Shown in pieces: positions 1 through 8,680 of a stretch of 64,000 nucleotides of DNA; positions within the stretch are counted from its first letter, which is position 1; every line of letters starts with the position of its first letter. The notes beneath the pieces are model-generated. The model saw only the letters and a list, made by a program, of their open reading frames with translations, had not been told where the DNA came from and did no database searches. The position numbers were made by a program, and so were the translations under genes. Source of the stretch: Actinocorallia herbida (lineage in GTDB: Bacteria; Actinomycetota; Actinomycetes; Streptosporangiales; Streptosporangiaceae); NCBI RefSeq assembly GCF_003751225.1, contig NZ_RJKE01000001.1, positions 806,001 to 870,000 on the forward strand, in the 5' to 3' direction.

Positions 1-401
1 ATGTCCTCACCGGACTGTCCTGGGACCGCGCCGGACGGCTCAAGGTCGCCGGGCGCGCCGCGATCTCGCGGGTCCAGGCCCGCGGCCAGGACGTCCAGCT
101 GATCCTGCGCGATGGCGACGAGACCATCACGCACCCCGTCTCCACCTCGGGGGAGGAGTTCGAATACCTCCTCGAACTGCCGGAAACGGGTCTGTGGACC
201 GTCGACGTCGAGGTGACCGTCCTCGGGCTTCGCCGGACCGCCCCGTTCGGGACGGTCCGGGCCGACGGGTTCAAGAACCCCAAGGTCCGGGAGGGGGTCA
301 CCCTCGACCTCTCCGAGGGTCTGTGGATCGGCATCGACGGGGGCGCACCGCCGGCCAGGCCCCGCCGATTCTGGGAGTTCGGGCGGTCTCGTCGGGCCTG
401 A
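1..401 (+). CDS. C-terminal fragment of a large surface-polymer transferase-like protein (partial)
   Basis: An open frame enters from the left edge (codons in phase with position 3) and stops with TGA at 399–401, so about 132 C-terminal residues are visible. They read as beta-strand-rich sequence (for example LTGLSWDRAGRLKVAG and GLWTVDVEVTVLGLRRTAPFG) with no enzymatic motif. Similar beta-sandwich segments occur in actinobacterial glycosyltransferase/CDP-glycerol glycerophosphotransferase proteins that make teichoic-acid-like wall polymers. That identification is from memory of the family and is tentative. The gene ends 89 bases before serA on the same strand. Confidence 0.45.
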   Translation, partial: VLTGLSWDRAGRLKVAGRAAISRVQARGQDVQLILRDGDETITHPVSTSGEEFEYLLELPETGLWTVDVEVTVLGLRRTAPFGTVRADGFKNPKVREGVTLDLSEGLWIGIDGGAPPARPRRFWEFGRSRRA

Positions 402-490
402 CACCCCGGCAGGGATAGACTCGGCACCAGGTTGGCACGAGGGCGTGGCGGCCGTTCACCTGCAAAGATCTCACCTCAAGGATTCTCACG

Positions 491-2080
491 TTGAGCAAGC
501 CAGTCGTCCTCGTAGCCGAAGAGCTGTCCCCTGCCGGCATCGCCGTCCTGGAGAACGACTTCGAGGTGCGTTACGTGGACGGTGCCGACCGCGCCGCCCT
601 GCTGCCCGCCGTCGCCGACGTCGACGCGTTGATCATCCGTTCGGCCACCAAGGCCAACGCCGAGGTCTTCGACCACGCCAAGCGCCTGCGCGTCGTCGCG
701 CGCGCCGGTGTCGGCCTGGACAACGTCGACGTCGAGGCCGCCACCAAGGCCGGCGTCATGGTCGTGAACGCGCCGACCTCGAACATCGTCACCGCCGCCG
801 AGCACGCGATCGCGCTGCTGCTGGCGACGGCCCGCAACGTCCCGCAGGGCCACGCGGCCCTCAAGCAGGGTGAGTGGAAGCGCTCCAAGTACACCGGCGT
901 CGAGCTCCAGGGCAAGACCGTCGGCGTCCTCGGCCTCGGCCGCATCGGCGTCCTGGTCGCCCAGCGCCTCGCCGGGTTCGACATGGAGATCGTCGCCTAC
1001 GACCCCTACATCCAGGCCGCGCGCGCGGCCCAGCTCGGCGTCAAGCTGGTCTCGCTGGACGAGCTGCTGACCCAGGCGGACTTCATCACCGTCCACCTGC
1101 CGAAGACCAAGGAGACCCTCGGTCTCATCGGCGACCGCGAGCTGCGCATGGTGAAGCCCGAGGTGCGCATCGTCAACGCGGCCCGCGGCGGCATCGTCGA
1201 CGAGGCGGCGCTCGACCTCGCGCTGACCGAGGGCCGCGTCGCCGGCGCCGGTCTCGACGTGTTCTCCAGCGAGCCGATGACCGAGAGCCCGCTGTTCAAG
1301 CACGACAACATCGTCATCACCCCGCACCTCGGCGCGTCCACGCACGAGGCGCAGGAGAAGGCGGGCACCCAGGTCGCCAAGTCCGTCAAGCTGGCGCTGT
1401 CGGGCGAGTTCGTGCCGGACGCGGTCAACGTCCAGGGCGGCGCGGTCGCCGAGGACGTCAAGCCGGGCCTGCCGCTGGCGGAGAAGCTCGGCCGGGTCTT
1501 CACCGCGCTGGCCGGGGGCGTCCCCGCCCGGCTCGACGTGATCGTGCGCGGCGAGATCACCGCCCACGACGTCAAGGTGATCGAGCTCGCCGCGCTCAAG
1601 GGCGTGTTCTCCGACGTCGTCGAGGAGTCGGTGACCTTCGTCAACGCGCCGCTGGTCGCCTCCGAGCGCGGCGTCGAGGTCTCGCTGGTCACCAGCGAGG
1701 AGTCCCCGGCGTGGCGGAACGTCATCACCGTCAAGGGCACGATGGCCGACGGTGAGGTCGTCTCGGTGTCGGGCACCCTGTCGGGCCCGCGCAACTGGGA
1801 GCGGATCGTCGAGATCAACGGCTTCGACGTGGAGCTGTCGCCGGCACCGCACATGGCCGTCCTCGGCTACGTCGACCGTCCGGGCGTCATCGGCGTCATC
1901 GGCCGCCTGCTGGGCGACCTCAACATCAACATCGCGGGCATGCAGGTCGGCCGGGACGAGAAGGGCGGCAAGGCCCTCACCGTCCTCACCGTCGACTCCG
2001 CGATCGACCAGAAGGTGCTGGAGTCCATCGCCGAGGAGATCGGCGCGGGCCTGGTGCGCCGGGTCGAGCTGAGCGAGTAG
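491..2080 (+). CDS. serA: D-3-phosphoglycerate dehydrogenase, long form with ACT domain
   Basis: Oxidises 3-phosphoglycerate to 3-phosphohydroxypyruvate with NAD, the first step of serine synthesis in the cytosol. The 529-residue protein is the long actinobacterial type. A substrate-binding half surrounds a Rossmann domain with the GLGRIG motif near residue 148. Next come the catalytic stretch ARGGIVDEAAL (Arg, then Glu) and PHLGAST carrying the catalytic His. An intervening ASB-like domain precedes a C-terminal ACT domain (from about 455, MAVLGYVDRPGVIGVIGRLLGDL), the serine-binding feedback site. The start is TTG at 491, chosen because translation there gives the standard N-terminus (MSKPVVLVAEE) and no ATG/GTG fits better. 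TCTCAC occurs twice in the 30 bases upstream. An intrinsic terminator follows the stop. Confidence 0.96.
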   Translation: MSKPVVLVAEELSPAGIAVLENDFEVRYVDGADRAALLPAVADVDALIIRSATKANAEVFDHAKRLRVVARAGVGLDNVDVEAATKAGVMVVNAPTSNIVTAAEHAIALLLATARNVPQGHAALKQGEWKRSKYTGVELQGKTVGVLGLGRIGVLVAQRLAGFDMEIVAYDPYIQAARAAQLGVKLVSLDELLTQADFITVHLPKTKETLGLIGDRELRMVKPEVRIVNAARGGIVDEAALDLALTEGRVAGAGLDVFSSEPMTESPLFKHDNIVITPHLGASTHEAQEKAGTQVAKSVKLALSGEFVPDAVNVQGGAVAEDVKPGLPLAEKLGRVFTALAGGVPARLDVIVRGEITAHDVKVIELAALKGVFSDVVEESVTFVNAPLVASERGVEVSLVTSEESPAWRNVITVKGTMADGEVVSVSGTLSGPRNWERIVEINGFDVELSPAPHMAVLGYVDRPGVIGVIGRLLGDLNINIAGMQVGRDEKGGKALTVLTVDSAIDQKVLESIAEEIGAGLVRRVELSE

Positions 2081-2119
2081 TCCGCGCCGCGGGCCCGCGC
2101 CCGCAGTCGTGCGTCCGAG

Positions 2120-2157
2120 ACGCCCGCCGGTTCTCCGGCGGGCGTTTCTCCTTTTTT
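2120..2157 (+). terminator. Intrinsic terminator of serA
   Basis: A perfect 11-bp stem (ACGCCCGCCGG / CCGGCGGGCGT) with a TTCT loop is followed by a T-rich tail to 2157. It lies 39 bases after the serA stop. Confidence 0.9.
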
Positions 2158-2529
2158 CGGATGACGAAGGCGTGACCTAGCAAAACGGATGCCGCGCGCA
2201 TTCATGATTGATCTGTCTTATGTCGGCAGAAGGTGCACCTCCGGTGCCGCACGTGTCCGGAATCGGCCGTGGGTCGCCCCCGCGCGGCAGGGGGTGGGCG
2301 GTGCGATGCTGGAGCGGACGCCTCTGGAGGTCGCCTTGACTTCCTCACGGCCGCGTAAGGGCTGCCGCCTGTTTCTTCGAGTTCCGCCCGGCGGCGAGAA
2401 ATGCGGCTACCGCCCGCTGTAAAAGACACTGATGAACTGCGAACCGTCGGCAGGAGGCAGGCGTCAGATGGTCCGTGACCGCGAGGTCGAGGTGTGGCCC
2501 GGGACGCACCGGAGAGTTGAGGGCTGGTC
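2158..2529. other. Intergenic region upstream of the LuxR-type regulator
   Basis: No convincing gene is visible in these 372 bases. A short AT-richer stretch around 2195–2225 (containing ATTCATGATTGAT) may hold the promoter of the downstream regulator, but no clear −35/−10 pair or operator stands out. Confidence 0.4.
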
Positions 2530-4614
2530 GTGACGCGCTGGGGAATCTTCGCTCCCGATGTGGGGACCGCGTGGCCGTTCCGCGGAAGGGACGCCGACAT
2601 GGCCGCGGTGCGCACCGCGGTGCTCGACCCGTCGCTGGTGGGGGCGTTCGTCATCGGACCGGGGGGAGTCGGCAAGTCCCGGCTGATCCACGAGTTCGCC
2701 GCGACGGTCGACACGCCGGTGCTCGAGGCCCGGGCGGGCCAGGCCCCTGCTGTCCGGTTCGGGGCTTTTGCTCACCTCCTCCCAATCCGTACCCCGGTCA
2801 AGGACGTCGCGGCCGGGGTCGAGGCCCTGCTGGCCCGCGCGGGTGAAGGAGCCTTCACCGTCGTCGTCGACGACGTGCACGAGCTGGACGCCGACTCCGG
2901 CCTGCTGCTCGCCGAGCTCGCCGGCTCCGGCCGGATGCGCCTGGTCACCGCGGGCGAGGAGGTGCCGGAACCGCTCGCCGGGCTGGCGCTCGGCCGCGTC
3001 GAACTGGGCCCGCTCGCCGACCTCGCCGTGCTGGAAGAGGTGGACGAGCCGACCGCCGAGTACCTTGCCGAAGCGACCGGCGGCGACCTGCGCCTGCTGC
3101 ACGAGCTGCTGCGCGCCGGACGGTCCACGGGTGTCCTGGACGGCGGCCAGTGGAAGGAGGTGCCCGCGCGCGCCGGGGACGGCCCCGCCTCCCTGGAGGA
3201 GGCCATCGCGCGCGCCTCCCTGCTCGCCGCGCTCGGCTCCGCGGAAGAAGCGGAGCGGATGCTCGCCGACGCCCCGCGCCGCCCCGAGGACAAGGCGCGC
3301 ACCGTGCTCGCCTGCGCCCGCGCCGCGGTCCTCGCCTACGGCCTGGGCCGCGCCGAGGACGCCGACCGGGTTCTGTCGGTGGCGCTGGAGACCGTCGGCA
3401 TGCCCGCCGCGCGCCAGCGGCTGCTCGCCCAGCGGGCCGCGTTCGCGGTGCACCGCGCCGCCAACCGCGAGGCGTTCGACCTCGCCGACGACGCCGCCGA
3501 GCTGAGCGACGCCGACCCCGCGATCCGGACCAGGATCGACACCGTCGAAGCCGTCACCGCCGCGCTCACCGGGCAGGCGACCGCCGCGCTGGAGAAGGTG
3601 CGCGCGGGCCTCCGCCACGTCGAGCACTGGCACGAGCAGGCGCCGGAGTCCGGCCCGCTGCTGGAGTTCGCGCGCGCGTGGGTGTGGATCAGCGTCGGCG
3701 ACCTGGACGCCGCGGCCGAGCACGGCACCCCGTCGGACGATCCCGTCGCCAGAGCCGCGACCCGCGCGCGGGTGCTGCGCGCCCGCGGCCAGGTGCACGC
3801 GGCGCTGCGCGAGGGCTGGGACGGCGCGCGGATGCTGGAGCGCGGCAGATCGCTGTTCGCCGGGCCCTGCCTGGGCGAGCTCGCGCACTCCGCGGCGCTC
3901 GCGGGCGACCTGGCCACCGCCCGGCACGCGCTGGCCGAAGCCGACCGGCGCGCCCTGCCGACGCTGCGCGCGCTGTGGTTCCCCGTCGCCCTCGCCCGCC
4001 CCTGGCTGCTGGTCGCCCAGGGTGCGACCGGCGCGGCGGTGCACGGGCTGCTGGACGCGGCGGCCGCGGCCGAGGCGCTGGAGCTGCGGCCTTACGCGCT
4101 CACCGCCTTGCACGACGTCGTGCGGCTCGGCGCCGCGGGCGTCGTCGCAGACCGGCTCGCCTACCTCGCCGAGGACGCTGAGGGCGACCTCGCCGCACTG
4201 TGCGCCAGGCACGCCGAGGCGTCGGCGGCGGGCGACTGGTCGGGGCTGATCGGGGTGTCGTTCGAGTTCGAGGAGCTCGGCATGGCGCTGCACGCGGCGG
4301 AGGCCGCGGCGCAGGCCGCCGAGGTGCACTGGGACAAGCAGCAGGCCGCCGCGGCCGGGACCAGGGCGTGGGTGCTCGCGCAGCGCTCCGACCAGGTCCG
4401 CACGCCCGCGCTGCGCACCGCGGCCGTGCCCGACCTCAGCCGCATCCAGTACGAGATGGCCGAACTCGTCGCGGCGGGCCGGACCGAGCCGGAGATCGCC
4501 GAGCAGATGGCGATGCCGGCCAAGACCGTCGCCGAGCAGATCGCCGAGATCTGCACCCGGCTGGGCGTCTCGGGGCCGGAGCGGCTCGCGGTCCTGCTGG
4601 CCCCGCCGGTCTGA
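2530..4614 (+). CDS. LuxR-family transcriptional regulator with N-terminal AAA ATPase (LAL-like)
   Basis: A predicted large ATP-dependent regulator of 694 residues, somewhat shorter than classic LAL proteins (about 900). An N-terminal STAND/AAA-type NTPase has Walker A GPGGVGKSR at about residues 43–51 and Walker B VVVDDVHELD at about 110–119. A long Ala/Arg/Glu-rich helical region resembling TPR repeats fills the middle. A C-terminal LuxR-type helix-turn-helix covers about 635–694 (LSRIQYEMAELVAAGRTEPE, then a recognition helix near KTVAEQIAEICTRLGV). The start is GTG. It stands alone between serA and the convergent cbtA gene. No ligand or target can be inferred. Confidence 0.85.
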   Translation: MTRWGIFAPDVGTAWPFRGRDADMAAVRTAVLDPSLVGAFVIGPGGVGKSRLIHEFAATVDTPVLEARAGQAPAVRFGAFAHLLPIRTPVKDVAAGVEALLARAGEGAFTVVVDDVHELDADSGLLLAELAGSGRMRLVTAGEEVPEPLAGLALGRVELGPLADLAVLEEVDEPTAEYLAEATGGDLRLLHELLRAGRSTGVLDGGQWKEVPARAGDGPASLEEAIARASLLAALGSAEEAERMLADAPRRPEDKARTVLACARAAVLAYGLGRAEDADRVLSVALETVGMPAARQRLLAQRAAFAVHRAANREAFDLADDAAELSDADPAIRTRIDTVEAVTAALTGQATAALEKVRAGLRHVEHWHEQAPESGPLLEFARAWVWISVGDLDAAAEHGTPSDDPVARAATRARVLRARGQVHAALREGWDGARMLERGRSLFAGPCLGELAHSAALAGDLATARHALAEADRRALPTLRALWFPVALARPWLLVAQGATGAAVHGLLDAAAAAEALELRPYALTALHDVVRLGAAGVVADRLAYLAEDAEGDLAALCARHAEASAAGDWSGLIGVSFEFEELGMALHAAEAAAQAAEVHWDKQQAAAAGTRAWVLAQRSDQVRTPALRTAAVPDLSRIQYEMAELVAAGRTEPEIAEQMAMPAKTVAEQIAEICTRLGVSGPERLAVLLAPPV

Positions 4615-4662
4615 CGCGGCGCGCCGGGCGGAGTCGTGCCCGCCCGGCGCGCAGCGTCCGGA

Positions 4663-5418
4663 TCAGGCGGGTGCGGGCAGGGGTTCCGCCGCTTCGGCGG
4701 GCGCCGCGGCGCGCAGGCCGAGGAGCCCGAAGCCGACGCCGAGCGACGTCCAGAGGATGACGGCCGAGGCAGCCGCCAGGATCCGGAAGTCCCACAGCAG
4801 CTCCGGGGGCACCGGAAGCGCGTCGGGGTTGGCGGGGATGAGGAAGAGCACCGCGAGCCCCGCGACCGGCACCGCGCCGGTCGCGAGCTGCCTGACGTGG
4901 TCGGGCCTGGCCCGCAGTGCCGAGTGGACCCGCCACGCGACGAACATCGCGGCGAGGCCGAGGACGATGGCCGCGGCCCAGGACAGCGTCCGCTGCTGGA
5001 GGGTCCCCTCGTCGCCCACGCCCGGCGGATTGGCCGGGTAGCGGATGAACGGGAGGAGCCAGTAGCCCGTGAAGGCGGCTCCGGCGAGCGTCAAGGAACG
5101 CTGCCAGGGGCGGTCCGCCGACGTACGGCGGAAGACGGCCCAGTAGACGGCGGCGAAGATGATGCCGAAGGCGATGCCCGCCCCTACCGAGGCAAGGATG
5201 AGGCCGAGGTGCTGCTCGGAGCGGGTGAACACCTCCTCGGCGTGTTCGTGGACGCCTGCGGCGGCCGCTTCCGCGGCCGATCGCTCGCCTTCCAGTTCCA
5301 CCGCCCGGTCCATGACCGGCTCGGCGACGAGGAAGGCGAAACCGCCCGAGATCAGGCCCGCGAGGGCACCGGCGAAGACGCCCCGGCCGAGGAGCCGGGG
5401 GAGGAGATCGGCGGCCAT
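4663..5418 (-). CDS. cbtA: CbtA family cobalt transporter subunit
   Basis: Predicted multi-spanning membrane protein of 251 residues for cobalt uptake supporting cobalamin synthesis. Several hydrophobic helices are visible, beginning with GVFAGALAGLISGGFAFLVAEPVMDRAVELE, the conserved CbtA N-terminus. A charged loop with EHAEEVFTRSEQHLGL then precedes further helices. The start ATG (5418–5416) overlaps the stop of cbtB by one base (TGATG), so the two are translationally coupled. A longer upstream reading frame exists but would run through cbtB and the riboswitch, so this internal ATG is the right start. Confidence 0.9.
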   Translation of the reverse strand: MAADLLPRLLGRGVFAGALAGLISGGFAFLVAEPVMDRAVELEGERSAAEAAAAGVHEHAEEVFTRSEQHLGLILASVGAGIAFGIIFAAVYWAVFRRTSADRPWQRSLTLAGAAFTGYWLLPFIRYPANPPGVGDEGTLQQRTLSWAAAIVLGLAAMFVAWRVHSALRARPDHVRQLATGAVPVAGLAVLFLIPANPDALPVPPELLWDFRILAAASAVILWTSLGVGFGLLGLRAAAPAEAAEPLPAPA

Positions 5419-5612
5419 CAGTGGCAGGGCGCGCCGAAGAGGTGCCGGCCGTCGTGCGCGAGTTCGTGCAGGACGGTCTGCGGGGCGAAGAAGAGGGCGT
5501 AGAGGGTGGCGAACGCCGCGAGAAGGGCGATCGCGAGGAACACATAGGTACGGAGATCGCTTACGGCCGCGGGCTGTGCGCCGATTACCGCCGTCGTCTC
5601 GGGAGTGTTCAT
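5418..5612 (-). CDS. cbtB: CbtB family cobalt transporter subunit
   Basis: A 64-residue single-span membrane protein. One hydrophobic helix (about 22–42, TYVFLAIALLAAFATLYALFF) is followed by a His-bearing C-terminus (HELAHDGRHLFGAPCH) that fits the metal-binding tail of CbtB. It is the first gene of the cbtBA operon, directly below a cobalamin riboswitch. A good ribosome site (AAGGAGAACC) precedes the ATG. Confidence 0.92.
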   Translation of the reverse strand: MNTPETTAVIGAQPAAVSDLRTYVFLAIALLAAFATLYALFFAPQTVLHELAHDGRHLFGAPCH

Positions 5613-5637
5613 GGTTCTCCTTACGGGGTGCCTCGCC

Positions 5638-5762
5638 CCGGATCAGGGAGGACGACGGGTCAGTGTTCTGACTCTCCGGCCGCGGCCGGATCACAGTGGC
5701 GGGACCGTCCCGGACTCTCACCGGGTTCCTGCACACCGTCGCCTCTGTATGTACTTGTCCCC
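5638..5762 (-). promoter_or_regulatory. Cobalamin (B12) riboswitch upstream of cbtBA
   Basis: Read on the minus strand, the leader contains the diagnostic core of the cobalamin riboswitch. GGAACCCGGTGAGAGTCCGG lies around 5711–5730. A GGGACGGTCCCGCCACTGTGA B12-box block lies around 5690–5712. GAGTCAGAACACTG follows at 5674–5661. These conserved elements are in the right order and spacing. Vitamin B12 binding would be expected to shut off cbtBA, probably by hiding the ribosome site at about 5618–5625. The outer limits of the aptamer are approximate. Confidence 0.93.
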
Positions 5763-5824
5763 TGGAGGGTGCTCTTTCGCAGGGCCGCCCGTCAAGCCGT
5801 GCCCTTCCCGGCGTCTCGGGAGGT

Positions 5825-5841
5825 GTCTTGAAATGTAAGAC
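5825..5841 (+). promoter_or_regulatory. Putative IclR (NdgR/LtbR-type) operator upstream of leuB
   Basis: Inverted repeat GTCTT-N7-AAGAC, 41 bases before the leuB ATG. Over 19 positions it matches the CGTCTC-N7-GAGACG repeat in front of leuC at 13 positions. A direct repeat AGACGGATGC also occurs at 5838–5847 and 5858–5867, giving a second ATGAGACGG half site. Assignment to the regulator at 54.5 kb is inference. Confidence 0.5.
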
Positions 5842-5881
5842 GGATGCCCGATGCATGAGACGGATGCACTAGGATGCCGCC

Positions 5882-6931
5882 ATGGCATCCCGCAACATCC
5901 GACTCGCAGTCGTCGCAGGTGACGGCATCGGCCCCGAGGTCGTCGCCGAAGGCCTGAAGGTCCTCGATGTGATCGCCGGTCAGTACGACCTCGCGATCGA
6001 GAAGACCTCCTACGATCTCGGAGCCGCCCGGTGGCACCGGACGGGCGAGGTCCTCCCGGACTCGGTCCTGGAGGAGATCCGCGGGCAGGACGCCATCCTC
6101 CTCGGCGCGGTCGGCGACCCGACCGTCCCGTCGGGCACCCTGGAGCGGGGGCTGCTGCTCAAGCTGCGGTTCGCCCTCGACCACTACGTGAACCTCCGCC
6201 CGGTCAAGCTGTTCCCCGGCGTCGAGACCCCGCTGGCGGGCGTCACCCCCGAGGACATCGACATGATCGTCGTCCGCGAGGGCACCGAGGGGCCGTACAC
6301 CGGCGTCGGCGGCGTGCTGCGCAAGGGCACCCCGCACGAGATCGCGACCCAGGAGAGCGTCAACACCGCCTTCGGTGTCGAGCGCGTCATCCGGTACGCC
6401 TTCCAGATCGCGGCCTCGCGCCCGCGTCGCAAGCTCACCCTGGTCCACAAGGACAACGTCCTCACCTTCGCCGGTGAGCTGTACCAGCGGATCTTGAAGC
6501 AGGTCGCCGCGGAGTTCCCCGAGGTCACCACCGACTACGTGCACGTCGACGCGGCCACGATGTTCTTCGTGAACAACCCGGCCCGCTTCGACGTGATCGT
6601 CACCGACAACCTGTTCGGCGACATCATCACCGACATCGGCGCCGCGATCGCCGGCGGCATCGGCCTCGCCGCGTCCGGCAACGTCAACCCGGACAAGACC
6701 GCCCCGTCGATGTTCGAGCCGGTCCACGGCAGTGCCCCCGACATCGCCGGGCAGAGCAAGGCCGACCCCACGGCCACCATCCTGTCCGTCGCGATGCTGC
6801 TGGAGCACCTCGGCCTGCCCGAGGCTGCGCGCAAGATCGAGCATGCGGTCGGTGCGGACCTCACCGAGCGCTCGGGTGCGCGTTCCACCCAGCAGATCGG
6901 TGACGACATCGCCAAGCGAGTAGCCGGGTAG
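5882..6931 (+). CDS. leuB: 3-isopropylmalate dehydrogenase
   Basis: Catalyses oxidative decarboxylation of 3-isopropylmalate to 2-oxoisocaproate in leucine synthesis (NAD-dependent, Mg2+/Mn2+, cytosolic). The 349-residue length matches the short actinobacterial family. Visible features are the N-terminal GDGIGPEV motif, the substrate-binding segment [20 protein letters not shown] with its arginines, [15 protein letters not shown] (catalytic Lys), and the metal-binding/NAD block [11 protein letters not shown] … [10 protein letters not shown] start at ATG 5882 gives the usual N-terminus. Downstream lies a terminator, so it is probably monocistronic. The leuC/leuD genes are 49 kb away in this window. 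Confidence 0.97.
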   Translation: MASRNIRLAVVAGDGIGPEVVAEGLKVLDVIAGQYDLAIEKTSYDLGAARWHRTGEVLPDSVLEEIRGQDAILLGAVGDPTVPSGTLERGLLLKLRFALDHYVNLRPVKLFPGVETPLAGVTPEDIDMIVVREGTEGPYTGVGGVLRKGTPHEIATQESVNTAFGVERVIRYAFQIAASRPRRKLTLVHKDNVLTFAGELYQRILKQVAAEFPEVTTDYVHVDAATMFFVNNPARFDVIVTDNLFGDIITDIGAAIAGGIGLAASGNVNPDKTAPSMFEPVHGSAPDIAGQSKADPTATILSVAMLLEHLGLPEAARKIEHAVGADLTERSGARSTQQIGDDIAKRVAG

Positions 6932-6975
6932 GCGGCAGCCACCTGGCTCCGCCCGGAGGATCTTCGGGTGTCGGG

Positions 6976-7010
6976 ACGGGCGTGCCGCGGACGCGGTGCG
7001 CCCGTTTTTT
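6976..7010 (+). terminator. Intrinsic terminator of leuB
   Basis: Outer stem ACGGGCG/CGCCCGT with an inner CCGC/GCGG pairing, followed directly by TTTTTT at 7005–7010. Confidence 0.88.
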
Positions 7011-7128
7011 GGTTTCTCCGGTGTGCACCGCGTCGTCTGAAAGGTCCAGGTCGCGCGAACGTGAGACAGAGCACACAATGGAGAGCACCGGAGGATTTCC
7101 CGGTGTCCCGGAAGAGGTTTGGACAGAC

Positions 7129-8220
7129 ATGATCGAGTTCGCCGTCAAGCTCGCCGAGCAGCGCAAGTCCCCCGAGGAGCGGGAGGCGGTGCTGGCGGAG
7201 CCCGGGTTCGGGCAGGTGTTCACCGAACACATGATCACCATCGAGTGGGACACCGAGCGCGGCTGGCACGACGCCCAGCTCCGGCCGTACGGTCCGCTCT
7301 CCCTGGACCCGGCCACCAAGGTCTTCCACTACGCCCAGGAACTGTTCGAGGGCATGAAGGCCTACCGCCAGCCCGACGGCTCCATCGTCAGCTTCCGGCC
7401 CGAGGCCAACGCCGCCCGCTTCAACGTCTCCTGCCGTCGCATGGCGATGCCCGAACTGCCCGAGGAGACCTTCCTCGAGGCGCTGCGCCTGCTCGTCGAC
7501 GCCGACCGGGACTGGGTCCCCACCCGCGAGGGCCACAGCCTGTACCTGCGGCCTTTCATCATCGCGACCGAGACGGGCATGGGCGTCAACTACCCGTCGC
7601 AGAAGTACCTGTTCTGCGTGATCGCCTCCCCGTCCGGCGCGTACTTCTCCGGCGCGATCAAGCCGGTCTCGGTCTGGCTGTCCACCGAGTACACCCGCGC
7701 GGCCCCCGGCGGCACCGGCTTCGCCAAGTGCGGCGGCAACTACGCCGCGGCCTTCGTCGCCCAGCAGGAGGCCGTCGCGCAGGGCTGCGACCAGGTCGTC
7801 TGGCTCGACGCCGCCGAGCACCGCTGGGTGGAGGAGATGGGCGGCATGAACCTCTTCTTCGTCTACGGCTCCGGCGCCGACGCGCGGATCATCACCCCGC
7901 CCGCCACCGGCACGATCCTTCCCGGCATCACCCGCGACTCGATCCTCCGCCTCGCCCCCGACCTCGGGATCAAGGTCTCCGAGGAGCCGATCAGCGTCGA
8001 GCAGTGGCGCGACGACGTCGCCTCCGGCGCCCTCACCGAGGTCTTCGCCTGCGGCACCGCCGCGGTCATCACCCCCGTGGGCCAGGTCAAGGGCGCCGAC
8101 GGCCAGTTCACGATCTCCGAAGAAGGCGGCCAGACCACCCTCCGCCTCCGCGAGGAACTCGTCGGCATCCAGTACGGCAACCGCCCCGACCCCTACCAGT
8201 GGATCACGACCCTCGCCTGA
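7129..8220 (+). CDS. ilvE: Branched-chain amino acid aminotransferase
   Basis: PLP-dependent transaminase for the last step of Leu, Ile and Val synthesis and the first of their breakdown. With the ATG at 7129 the protein has 363 residues, the usual length, and its N-terminus aligns with family members (…EREAVLAEPGFGQVFTEHMITIEWD). GGAAGAGG lies 11 bases upstream. An ATG at 7078 in frame would add 17 residues and is the alternative. The Schiff-base lysine is K200 in GFAKCGGNYAAA, and the phosphate-binding ACGTAAVITPVG motif is near the C-terminus. A GTGAGAC half-site like those near leuB and cimA lies at 7061–7067. Confidence 0.95.
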   Translation: MIEFAVKLAEQRKSPEEREAVLAEPGFGQVFTEHMITIEWDTERGWHDAQLRPYGPLSLDPATKVFHYAQELFEGMKAYRQPDGSIVSFRPEANAARFNVSCRRMAMPELPEETFLEALRLLVDADRDWVPTREGHSLYLRPFIIATETGMGVNYPSQKYLFCVIASPSGAYFSGAIKPVSVWLSTEYTRAAPGGTGFAKCGGNYAAAFVAQQEAVAQGCDQVVWLDAAEHRWVEEMGGMNLFFVYGSGADARIITPPATGTILPGITRDSILRLAPDLGIKVSEEPISVEQWRDDVASGALTEVFACGTAAVITPVGQVKGADGQFTISEEGGQTTLRLREELVGIQYGNRPDPYQWITTLA

Positions 8221-8270
8221 GCTGTGTTCGCCGGCCCGACCTCCGGCCCTGGGGGCCTGCGGTCGGGCTG

Positions 8271-8349
8271 GTGATCGGGCGCTTTCGCGCCCTGGGCCGC
8301 CCCTTCGGCCCTTGGGGGCCTACGGGGCGGCCCAGGGGCGCCCGATCAC
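8271..8349. repeat. 79-bp long hairpin with two perfect 12-bp stems
   Basis: Outer arms GTGATCGGGCGC (8271–8282) and GCGCCCGATCAC (8338–8349). Inner arms CTGGGCCGCCCC (8292–8303) and GGGGCGGCCCAG (8324–8335). Both are perfect. It lies 50 bases after ilvE and lacks a T-tract, so it may act as a terminator or transcript-end structure. The outer arm sequence recurs in a second element at 10638–10732. Confidence 0.8.
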
Positions 8350-8496
8350 GTGCGCGGCCGCGCCTGGCGGCGCTCCCTGGAAGACCGTCGGTGGGCTCAC
8401 CTCGTGTGAAAACCGTTGGGGGGCTCGCCTCGTGTGAGCGGCCGCGCCTTCGGCGCTCTGTGGAAGAACCCGGCACGGGCTCTGTCCTGGGACGTC

Positions 8497-8514
8497 CGTC
8501 TCACGAGATGGACG
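8497..8514 (+). promoter_or_regulatory. Putative NdgR/LtbR-type operator upstream of cimA
   Basis: CGTCTC-ACGAGAT-GGACG, nearly the leuC-side repeat CGTCTC-N7-GAGACG with one base missing in the right arm. It is 75 bases before the cimA leader ORF. A second CATCTC…GAGATCGATG dyad follows at about 8526–8549. Functional assignment is inference. Confidence 0.4.
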
Positions 8515-8588
8515 CCGTGTGACATCCATCTCGGAATCTGAGATCGATGTGACGGGGTTGTAACACGTGTGGCAGACTGCGGAGCACT

Positions 8589-8630
8589 ATGCGCTCCGGC
8601 CTGATCATTATCGGACGGCGCGTCGGCTAA
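8589..8630 (+). CDS. Leader peptide MRSGLIIIGRRVG upstream of cimA
   Basis: A 13-codon ORF with GGAG four bases before its ATG, ending TAA. It contains a Leu-Ile-Ile-Ile run (CTG ATC ATT ATC), as expected for a branched-chain amino acid sensor. Its stop lies within a potential 9-bp pause hairpin (8618–8626 pairing with 8641–8649). A terminator follows, then cimA, which makes the isoleucine precursor. I infer ribosome-mediated attenuation that responds to charged Ile-tRNA (possibly also Leu-tRNA). Confidence 0.72.
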   Translation: MRSGLIIIGRRVG

Positions 8631-8652
8631 AAGGACATCGCCGGCGCGCAGA

Positions 8653-8680
8653 CCTCTCACGTCCCGTGAGGGGTTTTTTT
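8653..8680 (+). terminator. Attenuator terminator in the cimA leader
   Basis: A 9-bp stem (CCTCTCACG with CGTGAGGGG, one G·U pair), a three-base loop and seven T residues at 8674–8680, placed 36 bases before the cimA ATG. A full intrinsic terminator here makes sense only as a conditional one. I could not identify an unambiguous antiterminator pairing by eye. Confidence 0.8.

Noticed and set aside
7078-7128. ATG at 7078 as ilvE start
   Set aside because: Gives 17 extra residues not typical of the family and lacks a ribosome site, whereas 7129 yields the normal length. It is kept as an alternative.
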